A DNA stretch of 64,000 nt from Bacteroidota bacterium (GTDB lineage Bacteria; Bacteroidota; Bacteroidia; M30B66), in the NCBI GenBank assembly GCA_027490225.1, contig JAIXYK010000044.1:114888-178887 (forward strand), read 5' to 3'. Below, in pieces: positions 45,769 to 54,872 of the stretch. Within the stretch, counting starts at the first letter, position 1, and each line of letters starts with the position of its first letter. The notes beneath the pieces were generated by a model that saw only the letters and a program-made list of their open reading frames with translations, did no database searches and was not told the DNA's origin. The position numbers and the translations under genes are program-made.

Positions 45769-45995
45769 ATTCTCATGTACTATTACAGTACACGCAATTC
45801 AGTTTTTTGATTCTCGTATACTAATTTAGTACACGTAATTTATTTTTTTAATTGTTGTGTACTTTTTCGGTACAAGCCATTCAGTTTTCTTAACGGCTTG
45901 TCCTTTTAAAGTACAAGTGATTCAATTTTTTTAACGGCTTATCCTTTTAAAGTACAAGTAATTCAGTTTTTTGAATGGCTTGTACCGATTTAAAT
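45769..45995 (+). repeat. Tandem array of ~41-bp hairpin units
   Basis: Five units plus a partial sixth, each about 41 bp. Each unit has a 21-nt imperfect hairpin (for example GTACT/AGTAC in unit 1 and CTTGT/ACAAG plus CTTT/AAAG in unit 4), then an AATTCA linker and a T-run of six or seven. Units differ by base changes that often keep the pairing. Confidence 0.75.
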
Positions 45996-46094
45996 TTCTT
46001 AGTGTAACATTAAATCAATAGGTAATTATAAGATTATTGATTTCAATTATGACAGTGTAAAATCCAATTAGGCTCTATTATCAAGCTGACGAAT

Positions 46095-46211
46095 GATGCA
46101 GAAGGCATCCAATATTTATAAAAAAAGATATAAAAAATTATACGACTCCGAAGGAGTCGAATGGGCATAAGAGATGAAATTTAGCTTTAAAGATGGGACC
46201 CTTTCTGGGTC
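46095..46211. repeat. Composite three-hairpin repeat, copy 2
   Basis: GATGC/GCATC (46095-46109), CGACTCC/GGAGTCG with loop GAA (46143-46159), GACCC/GGGTC (46197-46211), with TTAGCTTTAAAGAT conserved before the third hairpin, as in the copy at 15319-15433. Confidence 0.7.
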
Positions 46212-46244
46212 GTAAAATGAATTTCTATAGATTGAAACCATATT

Positions 46245-46264
46245 CCATGGGTTAAAACCCATGG
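46245..46264. repeat. Perfect palindrome CCATGGGTTAAAACCCATGG
   Basis: A 20-bp perfect palindrome followed by CTATTCAGCCC. Degenerate relatives at 47893-47908, 47935-47952, 48692-48703 and 55670-55680; the one at 48692 shares the tail CCCATGGCTATGCAGCCC. Confidence 0.6.
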
Positions 46265-46290
46265 CTATTCAGCCCGCAAATCACGAATGC

Positions 46291-47634
46291 TTAATAATTA
46301 ATTTTCACCAACTTCTCTCTTTTCAAAACTACACCATTATTAATAACTTCACAAAAATAAATACCTGAAATTAATTCCAAAACACTAATACTACTGTTTT
46401 GGGTTATAGTTTCAGACTTTACAAGTTGCCCAATGGAATTGTAAATATTTACTTGCATTTTAATTGGTGCGCTTCCTAAATAATTAACTTGGAATGCAGT
46501 AATAGTTAAATTATTGGTTATGCTTATTTGCTTACGAAGTGTTTCAGTTGCAATACCTGTATAATCTATTATGAGCGTATCTGATTGCTCAACTCTACAA
46601 TTTCTTGTATACAAAGAAAACTGAGTGCCTTGTGTTGCCAATATCAAAAGACTATCACCAGTTCCTAGTAACAAATCATCTCCTGTTTTGTACCACTGCT
46701 TCTCTTCTTGGTAGGTGCTATCAATTAACCAAACATATCCATCAGGGTAACCTAATGCACTTACAAAAAATATGTTAGGCTCAATAATGGGTACTAATGA
46801 AATATCATCAAAATTAAGATAGTAAGCAATAGGGTAGCCAATCGCTGAAAAATGTTCAATGTTCAAAAAAGAATCTATGGTTGCGCTTCTATCTAATTGG
46901 TATCCTGATAAACTATCAGGGCTAAAATTTCCTAATATAAAATACTCTTCATCACCATTTGCTAAGTAGGGAGCTCGAATTAGCTCCCATGCAGAAGTAT
47001 CTCCAATTGCTGTGCTATCGTCCTTGCACAAATCTATTCCATATTCTATTTCATAAAAATTATAATTGTTTATTTCCGAAATTTCCGTATTACTTAAACC
47101 TACTCTAAACTTATTAATTGTAGTAAAAAGATATTCAAAATTCTTATTAATTGTATCATTTATAAATGAAAAGTTTGCTTCAGATGAATTTACCCATGTG
47201 CTGATGCAATATTTATTATTCCCTAAAATTTCTTTTAATTTACAACTAGCAAACTCGTGAACAGAATCCATAAAAGTTCTTTCGCTTCTGTTCATTAATT
47301 TTGTAAGCTCGTAATTCACACCACAAAACATGCCTGCATATCCTTCACCAGAGCGCGGATATTGAAATGATAACCAATTTTTGGGCACCCAATAGGGGTC
47401 TAGTTCATTAATAGTTATGTTACATTCATTATAAACATCAGCTGAAAAAGTCGGATTTAAAGTGGTATTAAAAATTGTATTTTTCCAATCAGTTGCATTA
47501 AAATTATAGTCAAACTCTGTGTTACAATCTGTTAACTGCTCAAAACTTGGGTTGGGTATTAAGTTTTGTGCACCCATTCTACTTACAATCGATAAAACAA
47601 GAATAAGACTAATCGACTTTAACCAAATTTTCAT
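46291..47634 (-). CDS. T9SS cargo protein of unknown function (447 aa)
   Basis: A signal peptide (MKIWLKSISLILVLSIVSRMGAQ), then a lectin-like or OmpA-associated N-terminal phrase common in Bacteroidota (NLIPNPSFEQLTDCNTEF...), a ~330-residue body with paired Cys, and a T9SS sorting domain that lacks the usual PNP opening but keeps MQVNIYNSIGQLVKSETI, LISGIYFCEVINNGVVLKREKLVKINY. Both flanks are rich in repeats. Secreted; function unknown. Confidence 0.83.
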   Translation of the reverse strand: MKIWLKSISLILVLSIVSRMGAQNLIPNPSFEQLTDCNTEFDYNFNATDWKNTIFNTTLNPTFSADVYNECNITINELDPYWVPKNWLSFQYPRSGEGYAGMFCGVNYELTKLMNRSERTFMDSVHEFASCKLKEILGNNKYCISTWVNSSEANFSFINDTINKNFEYLFTTINKFRVGLSNTEISEINNYNFYEIEYGIDLCKDDSTAIGDTSAWELIRAPYLANGDEEYFILGNFSPDSLSGYQLDRSATIDSFLNIEHFSAIGYPIAYYLNFDDISLVPIIEPNIFFVSALGYPDGYVWLIDSTYQEEKQWYKTGDDLLLGTGDSLLILATQGTQFSLYTRNCRVEQSDTLIIDYTGIATETLRKQISITNNLTITAFQVNYLGSAPIKMQVNIYNSIGQLVKSETITQNSSISVLELISGIYFCEVINNGVVLKREKLVKINY

Positions 47635-48000
47635 TTTGTATTATCCTTTTTTATTTATTATTATACTTATATAAGTCCATTGTAAAATTCAGAAGTATTC
47701 AATATTCTTGTGTGAATGTTTAATGTTCTAGTTCGCAAATTCTGAACGATTAAATTCTATAATAAAAAACTCAACTTTAGAATCTATAAATCTAATAGCA
47801 TTCATCTTATGCTGAATAATAATAGTAAACTTAATAAACACTCACTCAAATTTAAACTAAAAATTGAGATAATGAACGATTTAGGAAACTTTTTGGGTTA
47901 AAACCCAATGGGCACTTTTGCAAATTTTAAAATCCATGGGTTGAAAACTATGACAAATCATTTAAAACCAACAAAGGCAAAAAAAAATTAATGATTAGAA
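47635..48000. other. Intergenic region with degenerate palindromes
   Basis: AT-rich. It holds two degenerate copies of the GGGTT-AACCC palindrome family (47893-47908 and 47935-47952). No gene is seen. Confidence 0.5.
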
Positions 48001-48345
48001 CTATTGAGTAATTTCTAGACAACCAATTTCCTTAAATCTTTCTTCCTTTAGAAAACTTTGAATAATAAATTGATGTTTAGTTATAACATTTGCTAGATTA
48101 AGACTTGTAGTATTTCCAATTCTTAGCCAAATAATTTTAGGAGGATGTCCTTTAAGAGTAATTAAATCATAAAAATCTGAGTCGAACGTAACAATTGAAA
48201 ATTCATTGGCTTTTGCAAAGGCCCAAATTTGTTGATCGAAAGCAAACTGAAGTTCAAAATCTTTGACATGCTTTGCTTCTGGAAAAATATTATTTATTTG
48301 TTGAACAACCCGAAAGGAAATATTCTGATCGAACAAGAGTTTCAC
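48001..48345 (-). CDS. DUF5615 PIN-like toxin candidate (114 aa)
   Basis: A Mut7-C/PIN-like protein: LLFDQNISFRVV opens with the first acidic residue, then HVKDFELQFAFDQQIWAFA and FSIVTFDSDFYDLITLKGHPPKIIWLRIGN with further Asp residues, ending in a helix. These proteins are predicted ribonuclease toxins paired with DUF433 antitoxins. The start overlaps the DUF433 stop by 4 bp, the usual coupling for such modules. Confidence 0.85.
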   Translation of the reverse strand: MKLLFDQNISFRVVQQINNIFPEAKHVKDFELQFAFDQQIWAFAKANEFSIVTFDSDFYDLITLKGHPPKIIWLRIGNTTSLNLANVITKHQFIIQSFLKEERFKEIGCLEITQ

Positions 48346-48566
48346 GATGCTTTACTAATTTTATGTTCTCTGTCAGCTGCATAAGATAATGTTGCTATAA
48401 TATCTTCATCTGATAATTCAGGATAATCTGCAAGAATTTCTGCATTAGACATTCCAGCCGCTAACCAGCTAAGAATATCATAAACAGAAATCCTCATTCC
48501 TCTTATACAAGGCTTTCCAAATCTAATTTCTGGGTTAATTGTAATAATTTCAGAATAATGTTTCAT
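48342..48566 (-). CDS. DUF433 antitoxin (74 aa)
   Basis: MKHYSEIITINPEIRFGKPCIRGMRI is the signature DUF433 opening, then ISVYDILSWLAAGMSNAEILADYPELSDEDIIATLSYAADRE, a winged-helix-like DNA-binding fold. The second ATG (48564-48566) was chosen: it matches the family, and the earlier ATG at 48581 lies within a promoter-like AATGTTTG. Antitoxin of the pair with the DUF5615 protein. Confidence 0.88.
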   Translation of the reverse strand: MKHYSEIITINPEIRFGKPCIRGMRISVYDILSWLAAGMSNAEILADYPELSDEDIIATLSYAADREHKISKAS

Positions 48567-48873
48567 GAAGCTAAGATACAAACATTCTGATATAGCGCAT
48601 ATTAGCAGATATCAATTTTCGAAAATTTTAAGGAAATTAGGACTCGAATGTTATAATAGGATTTATTGGAATTATGATAATTTAAATCCAGGGGTTGTAA
48701 CCCATGGCTATGCAGCCCAACCAAACACCATATCCTAATTATTCATTATTCCTTGTTAATTATTCATTTGACTTTTAATTCCCACATGCTCTTCTTACCT
48801 AAAATGGGTAACCGTTAATTATAAAAATCCTATTAATATTGCTTCACCAATTTAAATAAGGTTAAAACTTAGA

Positions 48874-50793
48874 ATGATTTCCAAATTAATGCTTCAGTTT
48901 AAGTCTCCGCAACTTCGGTTGTTGCTGGTGCTATTGCTTGCTTTGATTTTACGCACCATAAATCTAGGAGAACTTGCTTACATGCACGACGAATTGAGTG
49001 TATTGAGTCGTGTTAATTACAGCAGTTTTAGCGAACTAATTGAACAAGGTGTAATTCCCGATTTTCACCCACCATTGGTGCAAGTGGCTATGTTTTATTG
49101 GGTAAAATTAGTTGGCTTTAACGAATGGATAGTGAAATTGCCATTTATTATCATGGGAATTTTGAGCGTTTACTTTGTATATTGGATTGGAAGAAAATGG
49201 TTCTCAGAAAATACTGGAATCGCTGCAGCAGCATTTATGGCTTGTTCAGAACAGGCGCTGCAGTACACCCAAATTATTAGACCTTATGGTTCGGGCGTTT
49301 TTCTGGGTTTATTATTGGTAATTAGTTTTATTAAGGGATTTGAAGAGGAAAATACCAGCATAAAATTTAAAATATTATTTTCTGTTTTATTGGCATTATG
49401 TGGTTACAATCATCATTTTAGTCTTGTATTTGCAGGTGTTTTCGGGGTTTTAGCATTGCTACTGATACGCAAAAATGATTTTCTTTCGTATGTTTTATTT
49501 TGCGTTTTAGGTGCCTTACTCTATTTACCTAACGTATCAATATTTCTAAAACAAATGAGCTACGGAGGTATAGGCGAATGGTTGGGAAAACCATCCAATA
49601 ATTTTATATATGTTTATTTTAATTATTTATCTCATTACAATGCTGTATTATTAAGCTTATTAGCATTTTGTTTATTGGCAAGTTTTGTTTATTTCTTCAG
49701 TGTTAACGGGAGTTTCAAAAGGCATTTATTTATTTGTATCGCCTTATTTTTTATTCCTTTTTTACTGGCATTTATTTATTCTATTAAAGTAAATCCTGTA
49801 ATACAATTTTCTACACTTTATTTTTCAGCACCTTTTTTAATTCTTGGGTTATTTTCATTTTTAACATTTATCAAAATAAAACCAATATTCATAAACACTG
49901 GCTTAATTGCTATGGTTGTAGCAATGCTTTCTACACTGGTTTATTCCCGCAATTACTATGGAATTATGGCGTATCAGCCCATGGAGCGCTACACACAGTT
50001 AAGTTATGAAGCCCTTCAAAAATACCCTACCAAAAAAGTGTTAATTAATACTGAAAACTGGTTCATTGATTTTTACCAGCAGAAAAATAACACACCTTTT
50101 AAATTCGAAAGTTTTCACCAAAAAGGCTATACAGAAAATGATTTTATTAATTGGCTAAATACAGGAAATGAAACCTATTTTATTGGGGCTAATTTGCCAG
50201 AAAACTGGACCATTCTAGCAAAACATTATTTCCCATACGTGATTAAAAAAGAATTCGGATTTACCTATGAATGGTTTTTATTCAGTAAAAAGCCATTTAA
50301 AAGCGAATTTGAACCTATATTCTCAGAAGCTGCCAACAAAGAAAATAAGTGGGAAATCAAGGGAATAGCTGCAGAAGATGGCGTCCAAGAAATTACTACA
50401 GCCCTGGAAAGTGATTTGGTAAAAACATTCAATATTTCTGAAATAATAAAAAACAGGAATTATTATTTGGCATTAACCGCCGAAATTAAATTAAAGGAAA
50501 AAATTGAAGATGCATTACTGGTAGAAAGCATTGAACCAATTTATGGTGGTGAAGCTTACGACTGGAGAGCAGCATCTTTTAAAGAACAAATCAACTGCAA
50601 CGATACCTTACACTGGCAACCTGTTGGTATGATGAATCGGGTAAACATCATTTATTCTTCTGATAATTTATTGCGCAATAGCCGATTAAAAACATTTATT
50701 TGGAACAATAAAAAAGGTCACTTTTTGGTGCGCAATTTTAAATTGAGCATTTACGAAGGAAATAAAGAGGTGTTTAAATTGTATTATGAATAA
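48874..50793 (+). CDS. GT39-like polytopic glycosyltransferase (639 aa)
   Basis: About nine to ten membrane segments in residues 1-370, starting LRLLLVLLLALILRTINLGELAYMHDELSVL, where the Asp-Glu in the first periplasmic loop is typical of dolichyl/undecaprenyl-phosphate sugar mannosyltransferases. Residues ~380-639 are a soluble periplasmic part. It likely transfers a sugar from a lipid carrier to a cell-envelope acceptor. No neighbouring glycan genes, so acceptor unknown. Confidence 0.82.
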   Translation: MISKLMLQFKSPQLRLLLVLLLALILRTINLGELAYMHDELSVLSRVNYSSFSELIEQGVIPDFHPPLVQVAMFYWVKLVGFNEWIVKLPFIIMGILSVYFVYWIGRKWFSENTGIAAAAFMACSEQALQYTQIIRPYGSGVFLGLLLVISFIKGFEEENTSIKFKILFSVLLALCGYNHHFSLVFAGVFGVLALLLIRKNDFLSYVLFCVLGALLYLPNVSIFLKQMSYGGIGEWLGKPSNNFIYVYFNYLSHYNAVLLSLLAFCLLASFVYFFSVNGSFKRHLFICIALFFIPFLLAFIYSIKVNPVIQFSTLYFSAPFLILGLFSFLTFIKIKPIFINTGLIAMVVAMLSTLVYSRNYYGIMAYQPMERYTQLSYEALQKYPTKKVLINTENWFIDFYQQKNNTPFKFESFHQKGYTENDFINWLNTGNETYFIGANLPENWTILAKHYFPYVIKKEFGFTYEWFLFSKKPFKSEFEPIFSEAANKENKWEIKGIAAEDGVQEITTALESDLVKTFNISEIIKNRNYYLALTAEIKLKEKIEDALLVESIEPIYGGEAYDWRAASFKEQINCNDTLHWQPVGMMNRVNIIYSSDNLLRNSRLKTFIWNNKKGHFLVRNFKLSIYEGNKEVFKLYYE

Positions 50794-51111
50794 AATTGAA
50801 ATAGCTTACTTTGGTCGCTGTGGTCACTGAGCTTGTCGAAGTGAGCTTGTCGAAGTGAGCTTGTCGAAGTGAGCTTGTCGAAGTGAGTTTCTCGAAGCGA
50901 TCCTGATGATTGAGATTGTTGCACTGAAATCTAAAATTTTTGTTCTTGATTGCTGATAGCTTCGCTGCGCTCAATTTTTTTTAGCACGGAGGTCACAGAG
51001 GTTGTGGCACTGAGGTCACGAAGGTTTTTTAAGAGAGAAAAAAGAGATGATGAATGCGTAAATATATCTTATAAATTTTTTTTTCAATTCTTTTAGATTT
51101 TGATCTATCTG
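50794..51111. other. Repeat-containing intergenic region
   Basis: It contains a tandem 14-bp array (50825-50900), a possible weak terminator followed by T8 near 50950-50982, and two 15-bp direct repeats GAGGTCACnnAGGTT (50989-51003, 51012-51026). No gene is seen. Confidence 0.6.
50825..50900 (+). repeat. Tandem 14-bp array from a GAGnnnnTCGAAG hairpin
   Basis: Begins with the hairpin CACTGAGCTTGTCGAAGTG (50825-50843), then AGCTTGTCGAAGTG repeats with period 14 about four times, the last unit diverged (GAGTTTCTCGAAG). Confidence 0.85.
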
Positions 51112-51558
51112 CTATTCACCAATTAGCATTTTCGCCACTACTTGATCAACTGGCCATGTTAAGTGCTCGCTTTTTAAAGTTTCCAAAGAAACCCAGCGCA
51201 GCACTTGCGCATCTTTTGTAGGTGTTAATGTTTCGAAAGGCGTTTCAACTGTTTTAATGTTGGGCGTGTTTTTAAATACCACGCGGTAATAAACGCTAAT
51301 TAATTGTCCACCATTTCCAAAAACCGACTGAATGAAAAAGTCCGTAGTGTAAAAATGCGAGAGTATTTCAATTTCTTCATTGCATTCTTCTATAAATTCA
51401 CGCTTTAATCCTTCTATTAATCCTTCTCCAAATTCTAGCCCTCCACCCGGAAACTTAGTCATGTATTGGTTTGCGCAATATTCATCGCTTACCAACAGTT
51501 CGTTTTTCTCGTTGATGATAAGACCATATACTCTAACATTGAAGTGGGAAAGTGACAT
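51112..51558 (-). CDS. NUDIX hydrolase (148 aa)
   Basis: The Nudix box is readable as GGGLEFGEGLIEGLKREFIEECNEEI, matching GX5EX7REUXEEXGU except that Gly is replaced by Asn near its end. Small single-domain pyrophosphohydrolase; substrate class not predictable. It stands alone behind its own promoter. Confidence 0.9.
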   Translation of the reverse strand: MSLSHFNVRVYGLIINEKNELLVSDEYCANQYMTKFPGGGLEFGEGLIEGLKREFIEECNEEIEILSHFYTTDFFIQSVFGNGGQLISVYYRVVFKNTPNIKTVETPFETLTPTKDAQVLRWVSLETLKSEHLTWPVDQVVAKMLIGE

Positions 51559-51580
51559 TTTATTGAATTATTTAACCTTA

Positions 51581-51610
51581 CAAACATAAATTAAGTTGTA
51601 ATGTTCCAAG
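51581..51610 (-). promoter_or_regulatory. Promoter of the NUDIX gene
   Basis: Minus strand CTTG (51607-51610), 18 nt, TATGTTTG (51581-51588, perfect TAnnTTTG), 22 bp before the ATG. Confidence 0.65.
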
Positions 51611-51622
51611 AAAAATTAAGGG

Positions 51623-51757
51623 TTAAAATTCAAAACCTGTTAAATGTTTTTTAAACGTTTTTACACGTTTAAAATTTTGCATCTTAGCAAGGTAACTTTT
51701 ACCTTCGTTCTCAATGGGAAGGGGATATGGGTTTCCTACAAAATCCAAACAGAACAT
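51623..51757 (-). CDS. Possible small protein (44 aa), low confidence
   Basis: An ATG-started frame on the minus strand: MFCLDFVGNPYPLPIENEGK..., then a basic C-terminal half (KMQNFKRVKTFKKHL). It fills most of the gap between uvrA and the NUDIX gene. Composition is protein-like, but two hairpins lie inside it, there is no clear promoter, and a frame this short can arise by chance. No homologue recognised. Confidence 0.25.
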   Translation of the reverse strand: MFCLDFVGNPYPLPIENEGKSYLAKMQNFKRVKTFKKHLTGFEF

Positions 51758-51863
51758 CAAAATAAAAAACAGAATTTCTTAATTTAAAATTGTAAATATT
51801 TGATTTGGAGCAATTAAAAATTTTATCAAACATTCTTTTAATTAATTAACCATTTCTTTTTAA

Positions 51864-54689
51864 TCAATTCTCAAACTTCTCCTTCAAATATTTCCCTGTA
51901 AACGAATCTTCTTGTTTTGCTAAATCTCTTGGTAGACCTTGAAAAACAACATTTCCACCTTTTTCACCACCTTCAGGACCTAAATCAATTACCCAGTCAG
52001 CACATTTAATTACATCCATATTGTGTTCAATAATAACCAATGAATGTCCTTGTGCTATCAAGGCATTAAATGCATCGAGTAATTTTTTAATATCATGAAA
52101 GTGCAATCCAGTTGTAGGTTCATCGAATATAAATAATGTTTGTTGCTCGTTACTGCCTTTGGTTAAAAATGAAGCCAGTTTTATACGCTGCGCTTCACCG
52201 CCCGAAAGTGTAGAAGAAGCCTGACCTAAATGCACATAACCCAAACCAACGTCTTGCAAAGGTTGAAGTTTGCTAATAATGCGTTGCTCAATACTGCCGA
52301 GCATTTTCTGACTAAAAAACTCAATAGAATCGTCTACTGTCATTTCTAAAATGTTGTAGATATTCTTGCCATTGTATTCAACTTCTAAAATCTCATCTTT
52401 AAATCTTTTGCCACCGCATACATCGCACTGCAATTTAATATCGGCCATAAACTGCATTGAAATGGTAACAAATCCTTCGCCTTCGCATTCCTCACAACGA
52501 CCTCCTGCAACATTAAATGAAAATACTGATGGTTTATAGCCTCTGTTCTTGGCCAAAGGCTGATTAGAATACAAGGTCCTAATTTCATCGTAAGCTTTCA
52601 CATACGTTACAGGATTACTCCTGCTCGATTTCCCGATTGGATTCTGGTCAATATATTCAACTGCTTTTATTAAACGATAATCGCCTTCTAACCTATCAAA
52701 AAGACCTGTTTGTTCTGTATATCCTTCAAACAATTTACGCAATGCTGGATACAATATTTTATTCACCAAAGAACTTTTACCCGAACCGCTCACGCCAGTA
52801 ATTACTGTCATTACATTGAGTGGAAATTGCACATCCACATGTTTCAAGTTATTATGTTGCGCGCCTTTTATGGAGATGGCATTTTTCCATTGTCTCGCTT
52901 TTGCAGGAATTGCAATTGTTTTTTTACCTGTTAAATAATCGGCAGTGAGACTTTTTCCAGCATCAATCAATTCAGAATGCACACCATGAAATACCACATC
53001 ACCACCGCGTGTTCCTGCTTCTGGCCCCATGTCGATAAGCAAATCTGCGGCTTTCATGATGTCTTCATCATGTTCTACTACCACAACTGTGTTTCCAAGG
53101 TCACGCAAGCGCTTTAAAACGGTTATTAAGCGTTCTGTGTCGCGCGAATGCAAACCAATACTTGGTTCATCTAAAACATATAAGGAACCTTCTAAACTAG
53201 AACCGATAGAAGTAGCGAGGTTGATACGTTGACTTTCACCACCAGAAAGTGTGGAAGAAAGTCGATTCAGCGTAAGGTATCCCAAACCAACATCACATAA
53301 AAAACCTAAGCGACTTTGAATTTCTATTAAAACCCTTTTGGCCACAATGGTTTCATGTTCATTTAATTGGATGGTATCGAAGAAGTTTTTTATTTCATCT
53401 ACTGGCATTAACACCAATTCAATAATGTTCTTTCCCCCAACCTTCACATAACCTGCATCTTTGCGCAAGCGTGTTCCTTTACAATCTGGACAAACCGTTT
53501 TTCCTCGGTAACGAGAAAGCATCACACGGTATTGAATTTTATAGGCTTGTTCTTCTACACTTTTAAAAAATGCGTTAATGCCTTGTGCATGTGGAGTTCC
53601 ATTCCAAAGCATGTCTTTAAATTCATCTTCCAAATCGTAATATGCACGGTGCACCGGAAAATCAGATTTCATGGCATGCTTCACAAATAAATCTCGCCAT
53701 TCGCTCATCTTATCACCTTTCCATGGAGAAACACAACCTTCAAAAACCGACAGGCTCTTGTCTGGAATCACCAAATCGGGATCAATTCCAATCACACTTC
53801 CAAATCCTTCGCAGGTTTTGCAGGCACCAAAAGGATTGTTAAAGCTAAATAAGTGTAAACTCGGTTCTTCGAATACCATTCCATCCGCTTCAAACTTATT
53901 GCTCAGCAATTTTGAAACAATGGTTCCGTCTGCTTTTATCACTTCTACCACACAAGTATCATTTCCTTCGTAGAAACAAGTTTGCACAGAATCAGCAATA
54001 CGGCTGGTGTTTTCTTCATTTTCTGCATCTACCGACATACGGTCAATGAGCAATTCTATCTTCTTTCCCTTAATGCTTTTGAGGGTTTCCCATTCTTCAA
54101 TTTTCTTCAATTCCCCATTGATGCGCAGACGAGAAAATCCCAATTGACGCAACAATGCGAAGTTTTCAGCCTTGCCATGAAAACGTTCTGTTTCCAGTGG
54201 CGCAAACAAAAGCACCTTATCACCTTTTTCAAAGCTATTGATATAATCTACCACATCGCCTGGAGTTGAGCGCGAAACCTGCACACCAGAAACAGGCGAA
54301 ATAGTTCGCCCAATGCGCGCAAAAAGCAGCTTCATGTAATCGTAAATTTCAGTAGAAGTGCCCACCGTAGAACGCGGATTGGTAGAATTTACCTTTTGTT
54401 CAATTGCAACGGCAGGGGAAATTCCGGTTATGAAATCTACCTCTGGTTTGTTGATTCTGCCCAAAAACTGACGTGCGTAAGAACTGAGCGATTCTACGTA
54501 ACGGCGCTGTCCTTCTGCATATAAGGTGTCAAAAGCGAGCGATGACTTTCCCGAGCCACTTAAGCCGGTAATGACTACCAGTTTGTTGCGAGGTATAAGT
54601 ATATCAACGTTTTTAAGGTTGTGAACACGTGCTCCTTTTATAAAAATGTATTTCCTTGAATCAGGTAAAATGCTTGTAGTTGTTGACAT
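51864..54689 (-). CDS. uvrA: Excinuclease ABC subunit A
   Basis: A 941-residue damage-recognition ATPase of nucleotide excision repair. Two ABC domains with Walker [15 protein letters not shown] and [14 protein letters not shown], signatures [12 protein letters not shown] and [12 protein letters not shown], and zinc-binding Cys pairs (CKTC, CPDC, CEEC...CDVC). The ATG at 54689 (MSTTTSILP) was chosen; an upstream in-frame TTG at 54707 lies inside the promoter -7 element and cannot be the start if that promoter is used. Confidence 0.96.
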   Translation of the reverse strand: MSTTTSILPDSRKYIFIKGARVHNLKNVDILIPRNKLVVITGLSGSGKSSLAFDTLYAEGQRRYVESLSSYARQFLGRINKPEVDFITGISPAVAIEQKVNSTNPRSTVGTSTEIYDYMKLLFARIGRTISPVSGVQVSRSTPGDVVDYINSFEKGDKVLLFAPLETERFHGKAENFALLRQLGFSRLRINGELKKIEEWETLKSIKGKKIELLIDRMSVDAENEENTSRIADSVQTCFYEGNDTCVVEVIKADGTIVSKLLSNKFEADGMVFEEPSLHLFSFNNPFGACKTCEGFGSVIGIDPDLVIPDKSLSVFEGCVSPWKGDKMSEWRDLFVKHAMKSDFPVHRAYYDLEDEFKDMLWNGTPHAQGINAFFKSVEEQAYKIQYRVMLSRYRGKTVCPDCKGTRLRKDAGYVKVGGKNIIELVLMPVDEIKNFFDTIQLNEHETIVAKRVLIEIQSRLGFLCDVGLGYLTLNRLSSTLSGGESQRINLATSIGSSLEGSLYVLDEPSIGLHSRDTERLITVLKRLRDLGNTVVVVEHDEDIMKAADLLIDMGPEAGTRGGDVVFHGVHSELIDAGKSLTADYLTGKKTIAIPAKARQWKNAISIKGAQHNNLKHVDVQFPLNVMTVITGVSGSGKSSLVNKILYPALRKLFEGYTEQTGLFDRLEGDYRLIKAVEYIDQNPIGKSSRSNPVTYVKAYDEIRTLYSNQPLAKNRGYKPSVFSFNVAGGRCEECEGEGFVTISMQFMADIKLQCDVCGGKRFKDEILEVEYNGKNIYNILEMTVDDSIEFFSQKMLGSIEQRIISKLQPLQDVGLGYVHLGQASSTLSGGEAQRIKLASFLTKGSNEQQTLFIFDEPTTGLHFHDIKKLLDAFNALIAQGHSLVIIEHNMDVIKCADWVIDLGPEGGEKGGNVVFQGLPRDLAKQEDSFTGKYLKEKFEN

Positions 54690-54704
54690 AGGTAAGAATC
54701 GATG

Positions 54705-54737
54705 CAAAAATATAAAATACTATTTGTTATTTTCAAA
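54705..54737 (-). promoter_or_regulatory. Bacteroidota-type promoter of uvrA
   Basis: Minus strand TTTG (54734-54737), 21 nt, TATTTTTG (54705-54712): both perfect. The predicted leader is only about 10 nt. Confidence 0.75.
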
Positions 54738-54872
54738 ATAGTTTTCTATGTTTGCATTAAGTATAACGAGCAAAACGAAAAATTGCTCAATAATTGTAAC
54801 AATAAAAAAAACGCTATAGAAGACACCTCTACTTTTTAAATCAAGTCACACAGTTTAAAACCTAGAGAACTT

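Larger units (their letters stand above)
45590..46290. other. Repeat-rich intergenic region
   Basis: About 700 bp without a gene. From left to right: a 10-bp inverted repeat (45618-45627 / 45658-45667, bearing AAAACAATA / TATTGTTTT), a GC-rich REP-like element, a tandem array of ~41-bp hairpin units, a composite three-hairpin repeat, and a 20-bp perfect palindrome (46245-46264). Confidence 0.7.
51559..51863. other. Intergenic region downstream of uvrA
   Basis: Contains the NUDIX promoter, a 10-bp perfect hairpin (51649-51658 / 51665-51674, TTTTAAACGT), a 7-bp hairpin (51689-51695 / 51699-51705, AAGGTAA) and a possible 44-codon reading frame. Confidence 0.5.

Noticed and set aside
45769..45995. 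Tandem repeats considered as a CRISPR array
   Set aside because: Units abut without unique spacers and no cas genes are present; the same holds for the 14-bp array at 50825-50900.
51559..51863. Riboswitch or 6S-like RNA between uvrA and NUDIX
   Set aside because: Only two isolated hairpins are seen; no known aptamer core or long bulged 6S stem.
53642..53973. Plus-strand frames inside uvrA
   Set aside because: Antisense shadows of a strongly conserved gene.
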